From positions 826,501-890,500 of the forward strand of contig JAJTWR010000021.1 of assembly GCA_021613335.1 (NCBI GenBank): DNA of 64,000 nucleotides, read 5' to 3'. Under the pieces are notes generated by a model. It made no database searches. It was not told where the DNA came from and was given only the letters and a program-made list of their open reading frames with translations. Position 1 is the first letter of the stretch. Each line of letters begins with the position of its first letter. The position numbers and the translations under genes are program-made. Below are positions 38,130 through 60,215 of this stretch, piece after piece. This stretch comes from Whitmania pigra. Taxonomy: Eukaryota > Annelida > Clitellata > Hirudinida > Haemopidae.

Positions 38130-38255
38130 TCATGATCATCATCATCATCACTTTCATGATCATCATCATCACTTTCATGATCACCATCATCATCACTTTC
38201 ATGATCATCATCATCTCTTTCATGATCACCATCATCAATTTCATGATCATCATCA
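38130..38255 (-). repeat. degenerate 18-27 bp repeat encoding an Asp/His/Glu/Ser run
   Basis: TTTCATGATCATCATCATCA-type units with expansions of CAT/ATC. On the minus strand they read as 'DHESDDDD' and variants within an open frame that begins after a TGCAG at about 38290. It is either low-complexity DNA or a low-complexity exon; the repeat alone explains the open frame. Confidence 0.7.
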
Positions 38256-38827
38256 ATTTGAATCAATCTGTTATTTCTAAAATGTTCCTGCATTGAAATG
38301 GTGAAATTGTTCTAAATTACAATAAGATCTTGGTTAGATTTCATGTTTTTAATCGACAATAATCATCTGCTGCTATGAACTCATCTGCTACCAGTTTGTT
38401 GGGACTCATTAACAAATTCAAATAACCATTTAAATAGGTGTCACAATTATTTTTGTAATTGTTGAAGAAATTAGCATAAAACGATTTAACTTTTTTGTAA
38501 CGTTGTAATATTATATTAATATTATAACCACATGTCATGAAGTATCTTATATAACACTATAGTAATACCATAGCCAAGTATTACTATAGCTAATTATACT
38601 AATGCTATAACCATATGCAATTATGTAGCTAATTATATTTATTATGTCTTTTCAAACAACCTCATCTAAATTTGTCAATTTTGAGTTGTTTCACTTGAAG
38701 AGATTCAACAATTTTATGAGGAAACAAAATCCGTTCACAGGAATTGAAACTCCTTCAGCTGAGCAACTGTTTTGGTGCTTTTTGTGCCAAATATTTGTGG
38801 CTGACTCTTTCCCTTTTGATGATCTGG

Positions 38828-38828
38828 T

Positions 38829-38875
<47 letters not shown>

Positions 38876-38877
38876 GG
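38828..38877 (+). repeat. (GTT)n microsatellite
   Basis: About 16 GTT/TTG units without interruption. Confidence 0.95.
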
Positions 38878-40059
38878 AAACTTCTTTAAAAGCTTTTCCG
38901 TAATTGTGAGTATTTGTTGTTGTCCTCCTTATGCTTTAAGTTTTTACTTGTTTTACAACACTATTTACTATGTTCGTCATTATGTTACTATAAATAGTTT
39001 AGAGTACTTAATGTTGAGTAATTCTTACTGTCTGTACTTTTATTTCTATTGTCTAAATGTACCAAGCTTAATTTCATCAGTTTAATATCCTTGTTTGCTT
39101 ATTGTTTGCATTTATACACATACACAGACGTATTTTCTTACTTCCCCACTCTGAGCAGACGCTTAACTCTCAAGGCAGACGACAATTGGCGACAATTGAA
39201 CACTGAATTCCATTTGTAAGAGCTACTCACAATTATTATAAATTGCAATTGACTATTTCGACCATTTTTTTTACTAACTTTCCTTAGCTTACAATGACTG
39301 AATTGCTGTGTTTCATGTTTGTAATGAATGGTTATTTATAATCCAATCTGATGGCACTGTTTAAGTCGCCATTGCACGAGTAACTAATACCTAAAATACC
39401 AACAATTGAATGTCGAGTCATTTGCAAAATTATTCCTAAATTAGTTGGAAAATTTCATGACCTTTTTTTGCCAGTTTAAGTGTTGTTAATATTTGCTTTT
39501 CCATGACTAATTAAGTAGCACTTGTGAAGTATCTCCGCCCCTCTCTGCTCTCGCCAGTTGATATCACTTGATACGAATTTCATTCTTTTCTTGATTGAGT
39601 TTTTTCATCGATTCAGTCCCTTTTGTGATCTCATGTGGTTTCAATTTTTTTTTAATTATTTTCATTTTTAAGTTTTTTTTTAACTGTCACTTTCACTTCT
39701 TCGCTTTGGCGGTTGAGTTGGCTAGCATCAGGAGCATTTATTTATTTCAGCTATTTTTTTTTAAATTTATTTTATCTTAATTTTGTCTTATCTTCTTTCT
39801 GGAAATGTTGATATTCAACAACTGCATTTACAACGTACGTTTACAGTTACCAGCATGTATTGCACTTCCTCGTTGACTGGTTAGTGACCCTTAATTCGTA
39901 GAATAGTAAGTGGCCGTAGCTGATTGGATGTCGGTTCGTCGTCCTTGTCGTAACGTCGAATGTCCTTGACCTTACACTGGGTCTTTCGATCCGTAACGGA
40001 CCAGGATTCTCTCCTAACGGAGTTATTAATGCCGCTATTGTGTCAATACGGTTATCGTG

Positions 40060-40407
40060 TCATCGATTGTTGTTGTCATTAACGACGTCATCGGACTCTG
40101 TTTTCAATGCTTGTATGTCGTCGATAACATTCATAAAAGATGCACAATGATTTTTTCTTTGTCGTAGTCGCGACAAACTCGCAAGCGCTTGGCTTTCGAC
40201 AGCCGCTCTGAGTTTTTGTTGTTGTTGCTGCTGGCGATGCTGTCGCTGTCGCTGTTGTAGTTGTTGTCGCGAGCTCCTGACGACGTTGTGACTGAATCGG
40301 TCACTCGTTCCGATGTTGTCTAGAAGTTTGGAAAATGAACTCATCTGTGACGTCATCTGACACTTATCACGTGATGTTATTTTCGGCCTAAAGAGCTTTG
40401 TTGCCAT
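40060..40407 (-). CDS. hypothetical 115-aa ORF, Gln/Arg-rich centre
   Basis: Minus-strand ORF starting 'MATKLFRPKITSRDKC', with a Gln/Arg-rich middle ('RQQLQQRQRQHRQQQQQQK') and a helical end ('ALASLSRLRQRKNHCASF'). The surrounding 39.8-41.5 kb is richer in CpG than the rest of the window, as expected near a promoter. It lies downstream of the AK-like gene on the same strand. It could be exon 1 of a gene continuing into the orphan exons at 37-39 kb. No family recognised; the Gln run is partly CAG/CAA repeat. Confidence 0.35.
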   Translation of the reverse strand: MATKLFRPKITSRDKCQMTSQMSSFSKLLDNIGTSDRFSHNVVRSSRQQLQQRQRQHRQQQQQQKLRAAVESQALASLSRLRQRKNHCASFMNVIDDIQALKTESDDVVNDNNNR

Positions 40408-41579
40408 GTTATTGTCTACGCGTCAATTCGTGATCTTCATCAGCGGAGTTATCGCCCGTTTATTTTGTGTCGCCGAAAAAAAGCAACATTCACAAACAAT
40501 TCATTCACGATTTCTTCTTTGCATTTCTTGAATGACACGAGATACAAGTAACGTTGAATTTAGTGATGTCATTATGATGGCGTCACGTTGTATGAGCGTG
40601 TGTGCGTGTGGAGTGGCCTGTGTTTGTAAAGAGGGCGCTGATGATGATAATGATGATGATGATGGCTCAAGCCTTCCAGCAGTCGAAGGCAAGATTTATG
40701 CATCCCTCCTACTTTATTAACCAGTGATTGTTGTTTTTGTCGTGATGTCGTGATGTTGTGATGTTGTGATGTTACTTATCCGGATGTACGTCGTGAGAAC
40801 ATCATATATTCGTAATCGTAATAGATCGCGCTGGAATTGCATTCAAGACCATCAACAGTCACTCGTGCATCGCCTGTGTTACGAGTACGGGGCTCATTCG
40901 CTCCCTCATCGGAGGGTCATTTGACCTCGCAGACTTTCATTGAATTGCTGTTGCAGTGTCGTCGTTGTTTGCTTCTTGATGACGATGACGTCGGTGACGA
41001 AGCAATGAGGATGGTTGTTGTTGTAGTAGAATCGGAGATGATTATCTTGCTGTATGTTGTGTCGTTTTTCATTGAACAGTCATTCATTCATTCATTCACT
41101 CGTCCGTTTGCTAATTCATCAAATTATGGATTACTACTTACTTGTCTTTATTCGTTTGTTACACAGTTATTAAACGGTTGGGGGTAGTATCGTTTAGGGG
41201 TGAAAATATGAGACGACTGGATCAATATCCCAGGGACGTCATTTCAGCTTGTTCCGAGGGGGTGGACAACATCGCCTTTTATGCGTCTAATCTGAGGTTA
41301 GGGAAGTCGTTGCATCCCCCAAAGCCATCCCCCATATTAAGTTCCTGCATGTCTGCTCAAGTGAAGGTGTTGAGTGATGGCCTAACGAAAGTATCGTTTT
41401 AATTGTGGAGCAGAGCATCGGGTTCTATTTCGAAAGATGTAAATTAGGTTTTGTGTGAGTGTGGGTTGGTCGGTCAGGCCCTAGGGTTGGCGCTTTCGTA
41501 CCAAGTTAAATCTCAATATGTTTGCCATTAGGGAGATGTTGGACGATGGAAGTGAAATCGTTGGGTCGAAAAATCACTG
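40408..41579. other. CpG-richer intergenic region
   Basis: Contains the 3' end of the AK-like gene's transcript and probably regulatory sequence for whatever lies at 40407. Several ORFs of 60-116 codons on both strands show no domain. Short CATT and GATGTT simple repeats are present (for example 40744-40775 and 41080-41100). Confidence 0.3.
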
Positions 41580-44495
41580 TCACTTCTTCATGATGCACTT
41601 AACGACCTTTTGCCAGACTACCTCGACTTTCGATGCGCAGTCGATCTGACGAAATAATTCATTATTATTACACTATTAATAATTAATTTTATTATAAATA
41701 AACGAATGTTAATTAGTTACTAAGAGTAATATTGCTTACAAACAGCATTCAATGATAGTTTCTACCTCACAGATTTTCCTTTTCTTAGTGAAGTGGTCTA
41801 ACACCCTGGACTGGTGGGTCTTAAACCACTCGATCTTTCTCAAGACTTTTTCTGCAATTATTTCGTTTTGTTGCTTGTCACTAACTATTTTACTATTTTA
41901 CCTATTTCTTGCACTAAAATATCAGCAAGGTTTCCTATTAAGGTAAATAAATAAGATTTTTCTAAATTTGTATGCAATAATACTTATTACATAAATGGCC
42001 TGAGCTTGGCAATAGGAATCGACCGGGGTCACATTTTTAACCGGGGCCGGGGTACAAAATACATGTTTAGAAATGAAACTTTCTAACGTATTAACAGTGT
42101 AATTCTCTGCTTTTCTTCAACGTTTTAAAGCTAATGCAATGCTAGCATGCAAATGAATGAATGCAGTTATTTGGCTGTAATTCCATCATTTCAAAACTCA
42201 TTTGAGCACATAAAACTTTGTTTGATATTCCTTCATTAACTATCTTTGGTTATCAACCTTAAGCAAAGTCTAAATGGAAATTCAGTCTTTTTGAGTCGCT
42301 TGACTTTTGGATAAAATGAAAAAGCCTCTTGGAAAAGCTGAAACGACACACCTGTATCTCTGAGATAGGCAGAGATAGAACAAGCATAAGAAGAAACGCA
42401 TAGGTGTTTCGGATAACCCTTTCCTTCTGGAAGGTACGTCCTAACGAGCTGTTATCAGAGCGACAAACACGGAGTGGATGGATGGTAGGAGTGACGGGCG
42501 GATAGACCACCTGCCAGTCCAAGTGATTGCAAAAGCTAAATGGTTCTAAGTGGCATTCGTGGTGAGTCGTTTGCCAAAAAATGAGGAAACATTACTGTTT
42601 CTTAAGTCTAAGTATTTAAGAACTAAGGACTATTTTGTTTAACATGATGAGTTATTACGAATTATGAATATTATGAATTATGAATACCAGGCGTCGGTAG
42701 ACGAGTGGATTTGGCCTTGGTGCGACCCCATTAGGAGTTCAAATCCCAGTCTCTCTCAAGAGCTTTTACAATTAACACCTGACGATTTTCTTCAATCAAA
42801 TGATGGATTTTATGACAACTTGGATTCAGACGTGGAATAGACGTTCGCATTTTAAAAATATTGTCTAAATTTCTTATACACATTTTACGACATTACCCGG
42901 CTAAAATTTGCCGGGGCCGGAGTCCTCGGTCGATTCCTACTTGGCAACAAGAATTGTCGAAATGTAGTCTCAGGATAAGATGAGGATATGAACAGATATA
43001 AACACTTAATCACAGGTGACGTCGGTATTGGTTCAATAAGTAAATGCTTGTGAGCAAAATTAAATTACTCTTTGGACGAAATATTATATCCAGGAACGTA
43101 ATTTGTGGGAGGAGGGGGCAACGGCTCTGACTTTAGACCAGAAACAAAAAAAGATCGTTCCTCAAGTTATGCGAAGGTTTGCCCCTTGGAAAAAAATGCT
43201 GAAATCACGTTCCTGATTATAATCATTAAAGTATTAAAGTTGTCCAGTTCTTGGTATTTGTTAGCATAATTTTCACTGCATGCTGATCATTTTCTAATCA
43301 TAAACGTTTTACTGTTCATCACTGGTACTTTACAGCTAATTAATTATTTGTACTTCGAACAAATATTGAGTATGCCACCTCCAAAACAATAACGTCCCTG
43401 GTATAAAATTAAATATTTAAAAGTAACGCCAAGAATCAGGATAGAATTAGGTTCTATAAAAGTATAAAAAAGTATATAATAATTAATGATTATTAAATCA
43501 TACCCGGGTCAACTTCCTGTCCTTTCTCTTTGGCCCTCTGGACAGTCCTCGTCATCATGACTTCATCAGAAGCCTTCAAATAAATGGCAACATCGACATT
43601 GGCTATTTCCTTTTCGAACTTTGTCGCCTGATCAATGTCCTTAGGGAAGCCGATGATGGCAAAGTTGCTGACATTTTCTGACTCTCTGATCAGACAATCT
43701 CTCAGGGAGTTGATGATCATGTTCTTAATGAAGCAATTGGTTTTAATTGTCATGATGTCGTGATTATTTTATGCAAGAATGATCCTTGTTTTAACTAATT
43801 AATTGGCGAATAAAATTAGTAACCACTTGACGAATTACTTGAGAAAGGTGCAACGCAAAGTTTTGGAAGTTTATAGTAATTCAAAGAAATGTGAATGACG
43901 GTTTAAAAAATTAAATTATTTTCCGATTATTTATGTGATCAATTTATATAGTGATTTTAATAAATGCTAATTTCACCATAACATTTGTGTCGCTTGATGT
44001 TTGGGAAGGGGATGAGATAGATAGGCCAATTTATTTAATCCGACATGATGTAAAATCATATAATAATGTAAATCATTCTATTAAGATGTAAAAAGCTGAA
44101 ATTCAAATTGACAAATAGTTTTTTTTTAAATGGTTCGATTATATCAGCATGCAATTTTAATAAAAAATAAACTAATGCCCAGTAACGTTCAAAAGCCGAC
44201 ACATATTTACTGACCCTAACCCTAATCGTAACTTTGATTATGACCCTACCTTTAAACCTACCCCAACCCTTAACTGAAGAAATCTCTGACGCACGAGTGG
44301 CACTATGCTGTGGCTGAGTACATAATCTTTCATCTTGTTCCCCAACTCTGTGCCTGATTTGACCTCCTCGTCGATCACCTGGTTCATAGATATTGTCTTG
44401 AACCCATGTTCCTCCAGCTTCCTGCATGACGTGGCTTTTCCAGTTCCAGGTCCACCTTTGCCACAATAAACGAAGAAGAATTGTTTATCAGACAT
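41580..44495 (-). CDS. adenylate-kinase-fold protein with degenerate active site (4 exons, 201 aa)
   Basis: Related to AK1/UMP-CMP kinases, which move phosphate between ATP and NMPs. Exons (5' to 3'): 44495-44295, 43723-43504, 41884-41766, 41645-41580. The P-loop is 'GGPGTGKATSC' (K20 kept; AK1 has GKGT). The NMP-binding segment that reads STGDLLR in AK1 is 'SMNQVID' here, losing the Thr-Gly and the Arg. 'DGYPR' is 'IGFPK', replacing a second substrate Arg with Lys. The lid 'SGRVDD' is 'GQEVDP', losing a third. 'QQNEIIAEKVLRKIEWF' aligns with the helix after the lid, and 'IDCASKVEVVWQKVVK' with the C-terminal strand and helix. Length is normal (about 195-200 aa) and there are no stops, so it looks selected but possibly inactive or altered in substrate. 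The acceptor of exon 3 is chosen by phase and could shift by a few codons. Confidence 0.78.
42006..42957. mobile_element. non-autonomous DNA transposon-like element with terminal inverted repeats
   Basis: TAGGAATCGACCG near the left end (42013-42025) is matched in inverse orientation near the right end (CGGTCGATTCCTA, 42928-42940). TTGGCAA-like words sit outside both copies and GC-rich CCGGGGCCGG blocks lie just inside both. The interior (about 0.9 kb) has no transposase. It lies inside intron 2 of the AK-like gene. No clear target-site duplication was read. Family not assigned. Confidence 0.55.
42690..42775 (+). repeat. tRNA-like SINE head inside the TIR element
   Basis: GTCGGTAGACGAGTGGA (A-box region of a Leu/Ser-type tRNA) is followed at 42734-42746 by GGAGTTCAAATCC (B box). 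An unstructured AT-rich body follows. A Leu/Ser-type tRNA origin is suggested by the spacing between the boxes. It is not a complete tRNA gene. Confidence 0.5.
44213..44275 (+). repeat. degenerate CCCTAA-like interstitial repeat
   Basis: GACCCTAACCCTAA is followed by diverged ACCCTAC and CCCCAACCC words over about 60 bases, immediately downstream of the first AK exon. It resembles an old telomere-type repeat. Confidence 0.4.
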
Positions 44496-45594
44496 GAAAT
44501 ACTACTTCGGGTTGTTTTGGAATAAGTTTGTTGTGTGTAAGTCAAGTTTGAGTAAAATGCGAAGAATTTGAAAATTTACATGGATTTTGTAATCGCTTGG
44601 TATTGCTTGGTATTTAGATTAGTTAAATTTTCCAACAATAACTTGACCAACAACATAATATTTCTTAGTTATGCAACGGACTTTAATCAAATAAATAATC
44701 ACATAATATTTTAGAGATTACACAATGAAACCATCAAAAATACTTACCCATTACAAAGATTATTCGGCACGATTTTAATTCTAAAATTTTAAATTGTCGT
44801 TACTAGTTATGCTTAAGATCTGAACACATTCCTACCTTTAGCCATTTTAGAGTTTTTAATATATGCTCTACGATTTCTGCACAAAAAAAACCTTCTTGTT
44901 TTTATTAATAGTCAATTATTTTAATAAAAAAAATAAACACGCTCACTCTCAAAATTTTGTTTATGTTTTTAGCTCTTATTAAAGGCTGATTTCTTTTCAG
45001 AGCCGATTAAAAGTTGCTTGAGAATTATTACGTAAACATCGATGACGCATTCTTAAAATTAATACAAAACTAGCGATAATTAAATTTTAGTTCTTTCAGT
45101 GTTGCCGTGTATAGATCCACCCCTGCAATACTGCAGCAGACGACATTTATTTGCACATATCAATGTTGAATTTATTGCACGTAGATGACTACCGACTCCG
45201 CACCGAATACTTTCAAAATTATATTATTTTTTTGGAAAATCCATGCGTTTCATAAAAAAAATAATAATTGTGAGTGGCTAGTTGCGCATTAAATTCTGGA
45301 TATTTGAGACATTTTGAGCTCTGTTATAATACTGCTTTCATTGCGAAGCTTTAAAACAAGTACACGATAAACTTCCGTCACCCTATTGTTAGGGGTAGAG
45401 TAGGACTCACCTTAATATTCTTTCTAAAATATTAAACGGTTTAATTTAAACCTGGTTTAATTGACGTCAAGGTAAAATTCGACAAATTGAGCAATGTTTG
45501 GTTCAACTATTTTTTATGGCAAATATATTCAGAATTGAATCGAAAACCATCGTCATCAATTTTGGTTTGAATTTTTTTTATTTGCTCAGCTTGT
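44496..45594. other. intergenic region between RING and AK-like genes
   Basis: AT-rich. It holds the AK-like promoter side (right of 44495) and, at 45293-45362, one copy of a dispersed repeat that recurs at 47786-47860. No coding signal seen. Confidence 0.4.
45293..45362 (+). repeat. dispersed repeat, copy 1
   Basis: A 22-base run starting TTCTGGATATTTGAG is identical to copy 2 at 47786-47860 in the same orientation. Diverged matching words follow (ACTGCTT, TTTTAAA-CAAG). The two copies flank the RING gene at about 2.5 kb spacing. Confidence 0.6.
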
Positions 45595-45600
45595 TTTATT
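45595..45600 (-). terminator. poly(A) signal of the RING gene
   Basis: Minus-strand AATAAA 82 bases after the stop codon at 45682-45684; a second hexamer lies at 45577-45582. Confidence 0.5.
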
Positions 45601-45681
45601 TGACTATTAAACACTCACTAAATATGTACTAGAATACGTCGACATCATTAATAGAGTCCAAACTTTAGTTGTAAGGTCAGG

Positions 45682-46745
45682 TTACATGCTATCGAGGTCA
45701 TAAGAATGTTCAGACATAAATAGATGCTGGTATACATCTGATAGAGTAATGGCATCAGGCAACAAGAAATTTGTTTTGTAAGATTGACTAATCGTGTTTT
45801 TCATTATAGCGTCTGGATCGTTTGGATCAAAATTTGGTTGAGGGTTTCTTAAATCTATTCCAAGTGTGCAATGGATGTCATCAAATTTACGCATCATAAT
45901 GAAGTTACAGTCATTATTATCAGTGTCCATTAGGACATTGGGAAAAGCCTTGCTGGAGTGCTTCCATTGTTGGTTCAGACATTCCACGAAACTATCAGCA
46001 CAATCATAATCGGTTTCATTGTACTCGATATTTTCATCTGAAAACATGATTTGGAAATCCACATTTCCCGGCAATCTCAAATAAATTATAAGTCTGTATA
46101 ATTCTTCATTCCCCAGGTAAAAGATGACCAGTTTTTCGCCATAGCTCAGCAGCTTGAGACCTGTCGTATCGCAATAGTCATGAACGTCGTAATCTACTGG
46201 GAGGCGTTCTTCTGAATTGAGTATGAGGTTTATGAAGGTCAGCCATTCCACACTATTTATCTTGTCCATACATCTCCGAAAAGCGGGGTCATTAAGTTCG
46301 CAGTTTCTATGCTGCTGGAATAAGGCTTTCTTCTCCTCTCCTTTGAAAACGCTTTGTGAATATATACTCATGTATGACGTAACTCGACAGTATGCGCAAT
46401 CATCGTTGCTAAAATTAAATGAACTCATATTTAATATGCAATAAATTCATAAAAATTTTATATTAATGTGTGAAGTAAATAGGTTCATATCAATGTTAAT
46501 TTTTTAAAATATTGCAAACTATTTAAGTAATTTCTATGATTTATAAATAAATAGCTAATTAAATCTTACTTCCAATTACTCATGCATTCGGCACACAATA
46601 TATGCATGCATTCACGCATCATTACAATTTCTTGACCTTTTAACGGCAGATAGCATACAAAGCATTCCTGGTCTTCGTCGATTGAAGAACTTGATGTTGA
46701 GTTTGTTCCTGTGCAATAATCGTTGTGACAATAATGTAGGTCCAT
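45682..46745 (-). CDS. RING-finger protein of unknown family (2 exons, 300 aa)
   Basis: Probable E3 ubiquitin ligase. Exons: 46745-46570 and 46408-45682, joined at a GTAAGA donor in phase 2. A complete C3HC4 RING is split across the intron: C28-x2-C31-x14-C46-x-H48-x2-C51-x2-C54-x8-C63-x2-C66. Trp58, four residues after C54, is at the usual E2-contact position; the Pro often found in the last CPxC pair is replaced ('CAYC'). The remaining 230 residues are acidic and hydrophobic with no transmembrane segment or second zinc site evident ('YDVHDYCDTTGLKLLSYGEK', 'LPDAITLSDVYQHLF'). I recognise no family for that part. The ATG at 46745 is the first in the exon and precedes the RING by 27 residues. 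A poly(A) signal follows the stop. Substrate-binding role of the C-terminus is inference. Confidence 0.78.
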
Positions 46746-47477
46746 TGTGGCAATTATATAATTAAATATTAGATTATTAATATAAATTTTGGCTTTATAT
46801 TGGCATGTTGTGGTCCATTTGTAGTAGAGCTTCCACTACGTTTAGGTAATATAAAAGATAATGTAAAGTAAAATTAAAATTTTATTAATTTCAATTACAA
46901 AAATGTTTTACATTCTTTTACATTTTTGAATGTTTTACTACTTTTAGCACAGTGGCGTACCAAGGGAGGGGCGGCATTTTGAGGGAGTACATAAAAATTA
47001 AAATATATAAAAAATTACCGCCTTTTTTCTCCAGTTTTTCCGGTGTGTCCTTTGAAGGATCAGATTTCAAATTGGCATTTTGTATAACTCATCGATTGGC
47101 ATACGACATGTACGAGCCATCAATGAAACTTTATTAATTTCTTACAACATTTCGTGAATGATTAAATAACTTCAATTCAAGATATGCCAAGACCAGATTT
47201 TATAATTTATTCATGAGCAGTCTGAAGCTTCCATCCATCAAGTAAGCGCGTTACTTCGGCGTAATCGCTGCATGGCAGACTGATCTCACTAGCTGAAATG
47301 ACCCACGAACATTTCAATATCTTGAAATGATTTTGTGCATTAATTAAGATCTATAATTCGCTATTACGATATTTACTAAGCCATGAGTTATACAAGAATT
47401 GACAAGACAAGTTGCAGCAAACATAACATAACAATTACTTATAGTGGTTAAGAAGACCGCGATTTGTGTAAGTTCGC

Positions 47478-47560
47478 CCGCATGACCTAATGGTTAAGGC
47501 TGTGCTTCTCGCGATGGCAGGATTCGAACCACGTCCTAATCATCTAGCTATGCAATGGAT
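47478..47560 (+). repeat. tRNA-derived SINE-like repeat
   Basis: TGACCTAATGG at 47483-47493 (A box) and GGATTCGAACC at 47520-47530 (B box) at tRNA-like spacing. The acceptor stem does not pair convincingly and the sequence continues into non-tRNA DNA, so I call it a SINE head and not a tRNA gene. Confidence 0.5.
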
Positions 47561-47785
47561 GTTAATAAAACATCGAGATTTGCACAATAACCACTCTTCT
47601 AAATTATAATATCCTAATTTATTTAGGTGTATCTCAAATTGATCTATCCGTGCTGAAATTACTTTTTAAATTTCTCTCAAGATCTGGTATTGTATAACCT
47701 CAGAATTACATCTTTAACTTGACTCGCTACTGTTCTCTTTATCATTCCAAGTACTCTAGCAGTCTTAATCTGTTTGGCTACAAAG

Positions 47786-47860
47786 TTCTGGATATTTGAG
47801 ACATTTTATGCGGCTCGGTCATCACTGCTTGCAATACGGTGTTTTAAAGCAAGCATATGT
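47786..47860 (+). repeat. dispersed repeat, copy 2
   Basis: Shares a 22-base identical run with 45293-45362; the remainder is diverged. Confidence 0.6.
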
Positions 47861-48501
47861 CAATCACTACTTTGCTTTTTTAAGCAGAAAGGATTAAGCG
47901 GGTTTTATTTCCAAAACTAATCTAATATTTATTCTGAGATTACACTAAACAATAAGATGCATTGTAAACATAACAAAAATTACAAATGCCAGGTTAGAGT
48001 TGAGGCATCCATTCACCCACCCCAATTTCGTTAACCACATTTTTAAGAAAAACAATCGGCAATTGACACCGAATCGTCTGCTTATTATTTCGCATTTCAT
48101 GAGAAATTCGACTAGTTTAAAAAAAAAACCCAGCTGCAACCCTAATTAGCAACATCCTTTAAACCATTAACCATAATTATTAAAGATTAACAAAAGTTAT
48201 AATTGATGCCAAACTGCGACAATGGAACATCTTAAATTGAAATATTCGACATGGAGCTACTATGGAGTGACCTTGAGATAACACAATTAAGATACTACAC
48301 TTAAGATGACAAATTTCAATACTATAAGTTGACAATGAATTTCACTCTCTCATTGGTTATGGAGCAACTAGTTATACTGTAAGCTTCTAAATAGTTTGAA
48401 GTGCATATATGATAAGGAGGGAGTCCCAAGGAATTGCTTTAGACTTTATATTGTCTTCAAAATCACTTCCTTTACTGGAGGGAAGTTTCCTACAGCTTTG
48501 G

Positions 48502-59721
<11,220 letters not shown>

Positions 59722-60171
59722 TTTTATTTGGTTTGATTTCCTGGATTAGTTGCACGAGTCAATCAACTGTCATGAAAGTTGAACTATTTGTCTTTAAGAG
59801 CAGATTTCTTGAGATCTGTGAAAAACTTAGAAATTAAAAAAAACTAAAAAATTAACTTTAATGTTAGCAATAACTTAACATTAACAAATATTTGCTGAGA
59901 AGCAAATTAGAAATAAAGCATGATTTAAAACATGTAAAGTTCTAAAAATAGATCACATCTGTCCCAGTAGCCAATTCCATCTAAATTCATTTGCCTTCTT
60001 TAAATTTAAGAAATTTAAATATAAAACTCGAGTTGGTCACCTAGTTGTATTGCATAAATATTCGCAATATTTGTAAATAATCAAAAAAACATTTTCCAAT
60101 AAATAACTTATTTTAGCCCTCAATGGCGCGATAAACGCATCAAAATAATTAAGTTAAAACAAAATACTCAC

Positions 60172-60215
60172 CCAGTTTGAGAATGTTCTCCCCTGCTAGC
60201 AGCTTTAGTAAGCAA
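60172..60215 (-). other. possible 5' UTR exon of PDK
   Basis: A full consensus donor (CTGG|GTGAGT at 60172/60171) lies 450 bases upstream of the PDK start. An acceptor (TAATCCAG|GAAATC) stands about 20 bases before the ATG at 59721. Together they suggest a non-coding first exon. Its upstream end is unknown. Confidence 0.35.

Larger units (their letters stand above)
37121..40059 (-). other. unresolved minus-strand segment with further exon-like pieces
   Basis: Several minus-strand pieces look coding but could not be joined. About 37943-37800 holds 'VEYSLRTQVAKEKLGDVANI' followed by 'TLTNKRIAISNGDTKWR'. About 37460-37393 holds 'TMETFKWVMHELKIKEKDF' before a stop. About 38510-38345 holds 'LQRYKKVKSFYANFFNNYK'. 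39202-39142 is open between CAG and a GTAAGA donor ('ALRVKRLLRVGK'). Microsatellites interrupt the region. These could be exons of one gene starting at 40407 or decayed pieces. No domain recognised. Confidence 0.25.
46746..48501. other. intergenic region between PDK and RING genes
   Basis: AT-rich, with a tRNA-like repeat (47478-47560) and a dispersed-repeat copy (47786-47860). No open frame with a recognisable domain. The last 100-odd bases should be the PDK 3' UTR. Confidence 0.4.

Noticed and set aside
37574..38877. Homopolymer-type coding repeats (Cys/Val/Ile runs)
   Set aside because: They arise from (GTT)n and (ATT)n microsatellites.
43504..44495. AK-like gene as a two-exon truncated pseudogene
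   Set aside because: Two further exons (41884-41766 and 41645-41580) supply the post-lid helix and C-terminal helix in the right phase.
47478..47560. Functional tRNA gene
   Set aside because: Box motifs are present but the acceptor and anticodon stems do not pair.
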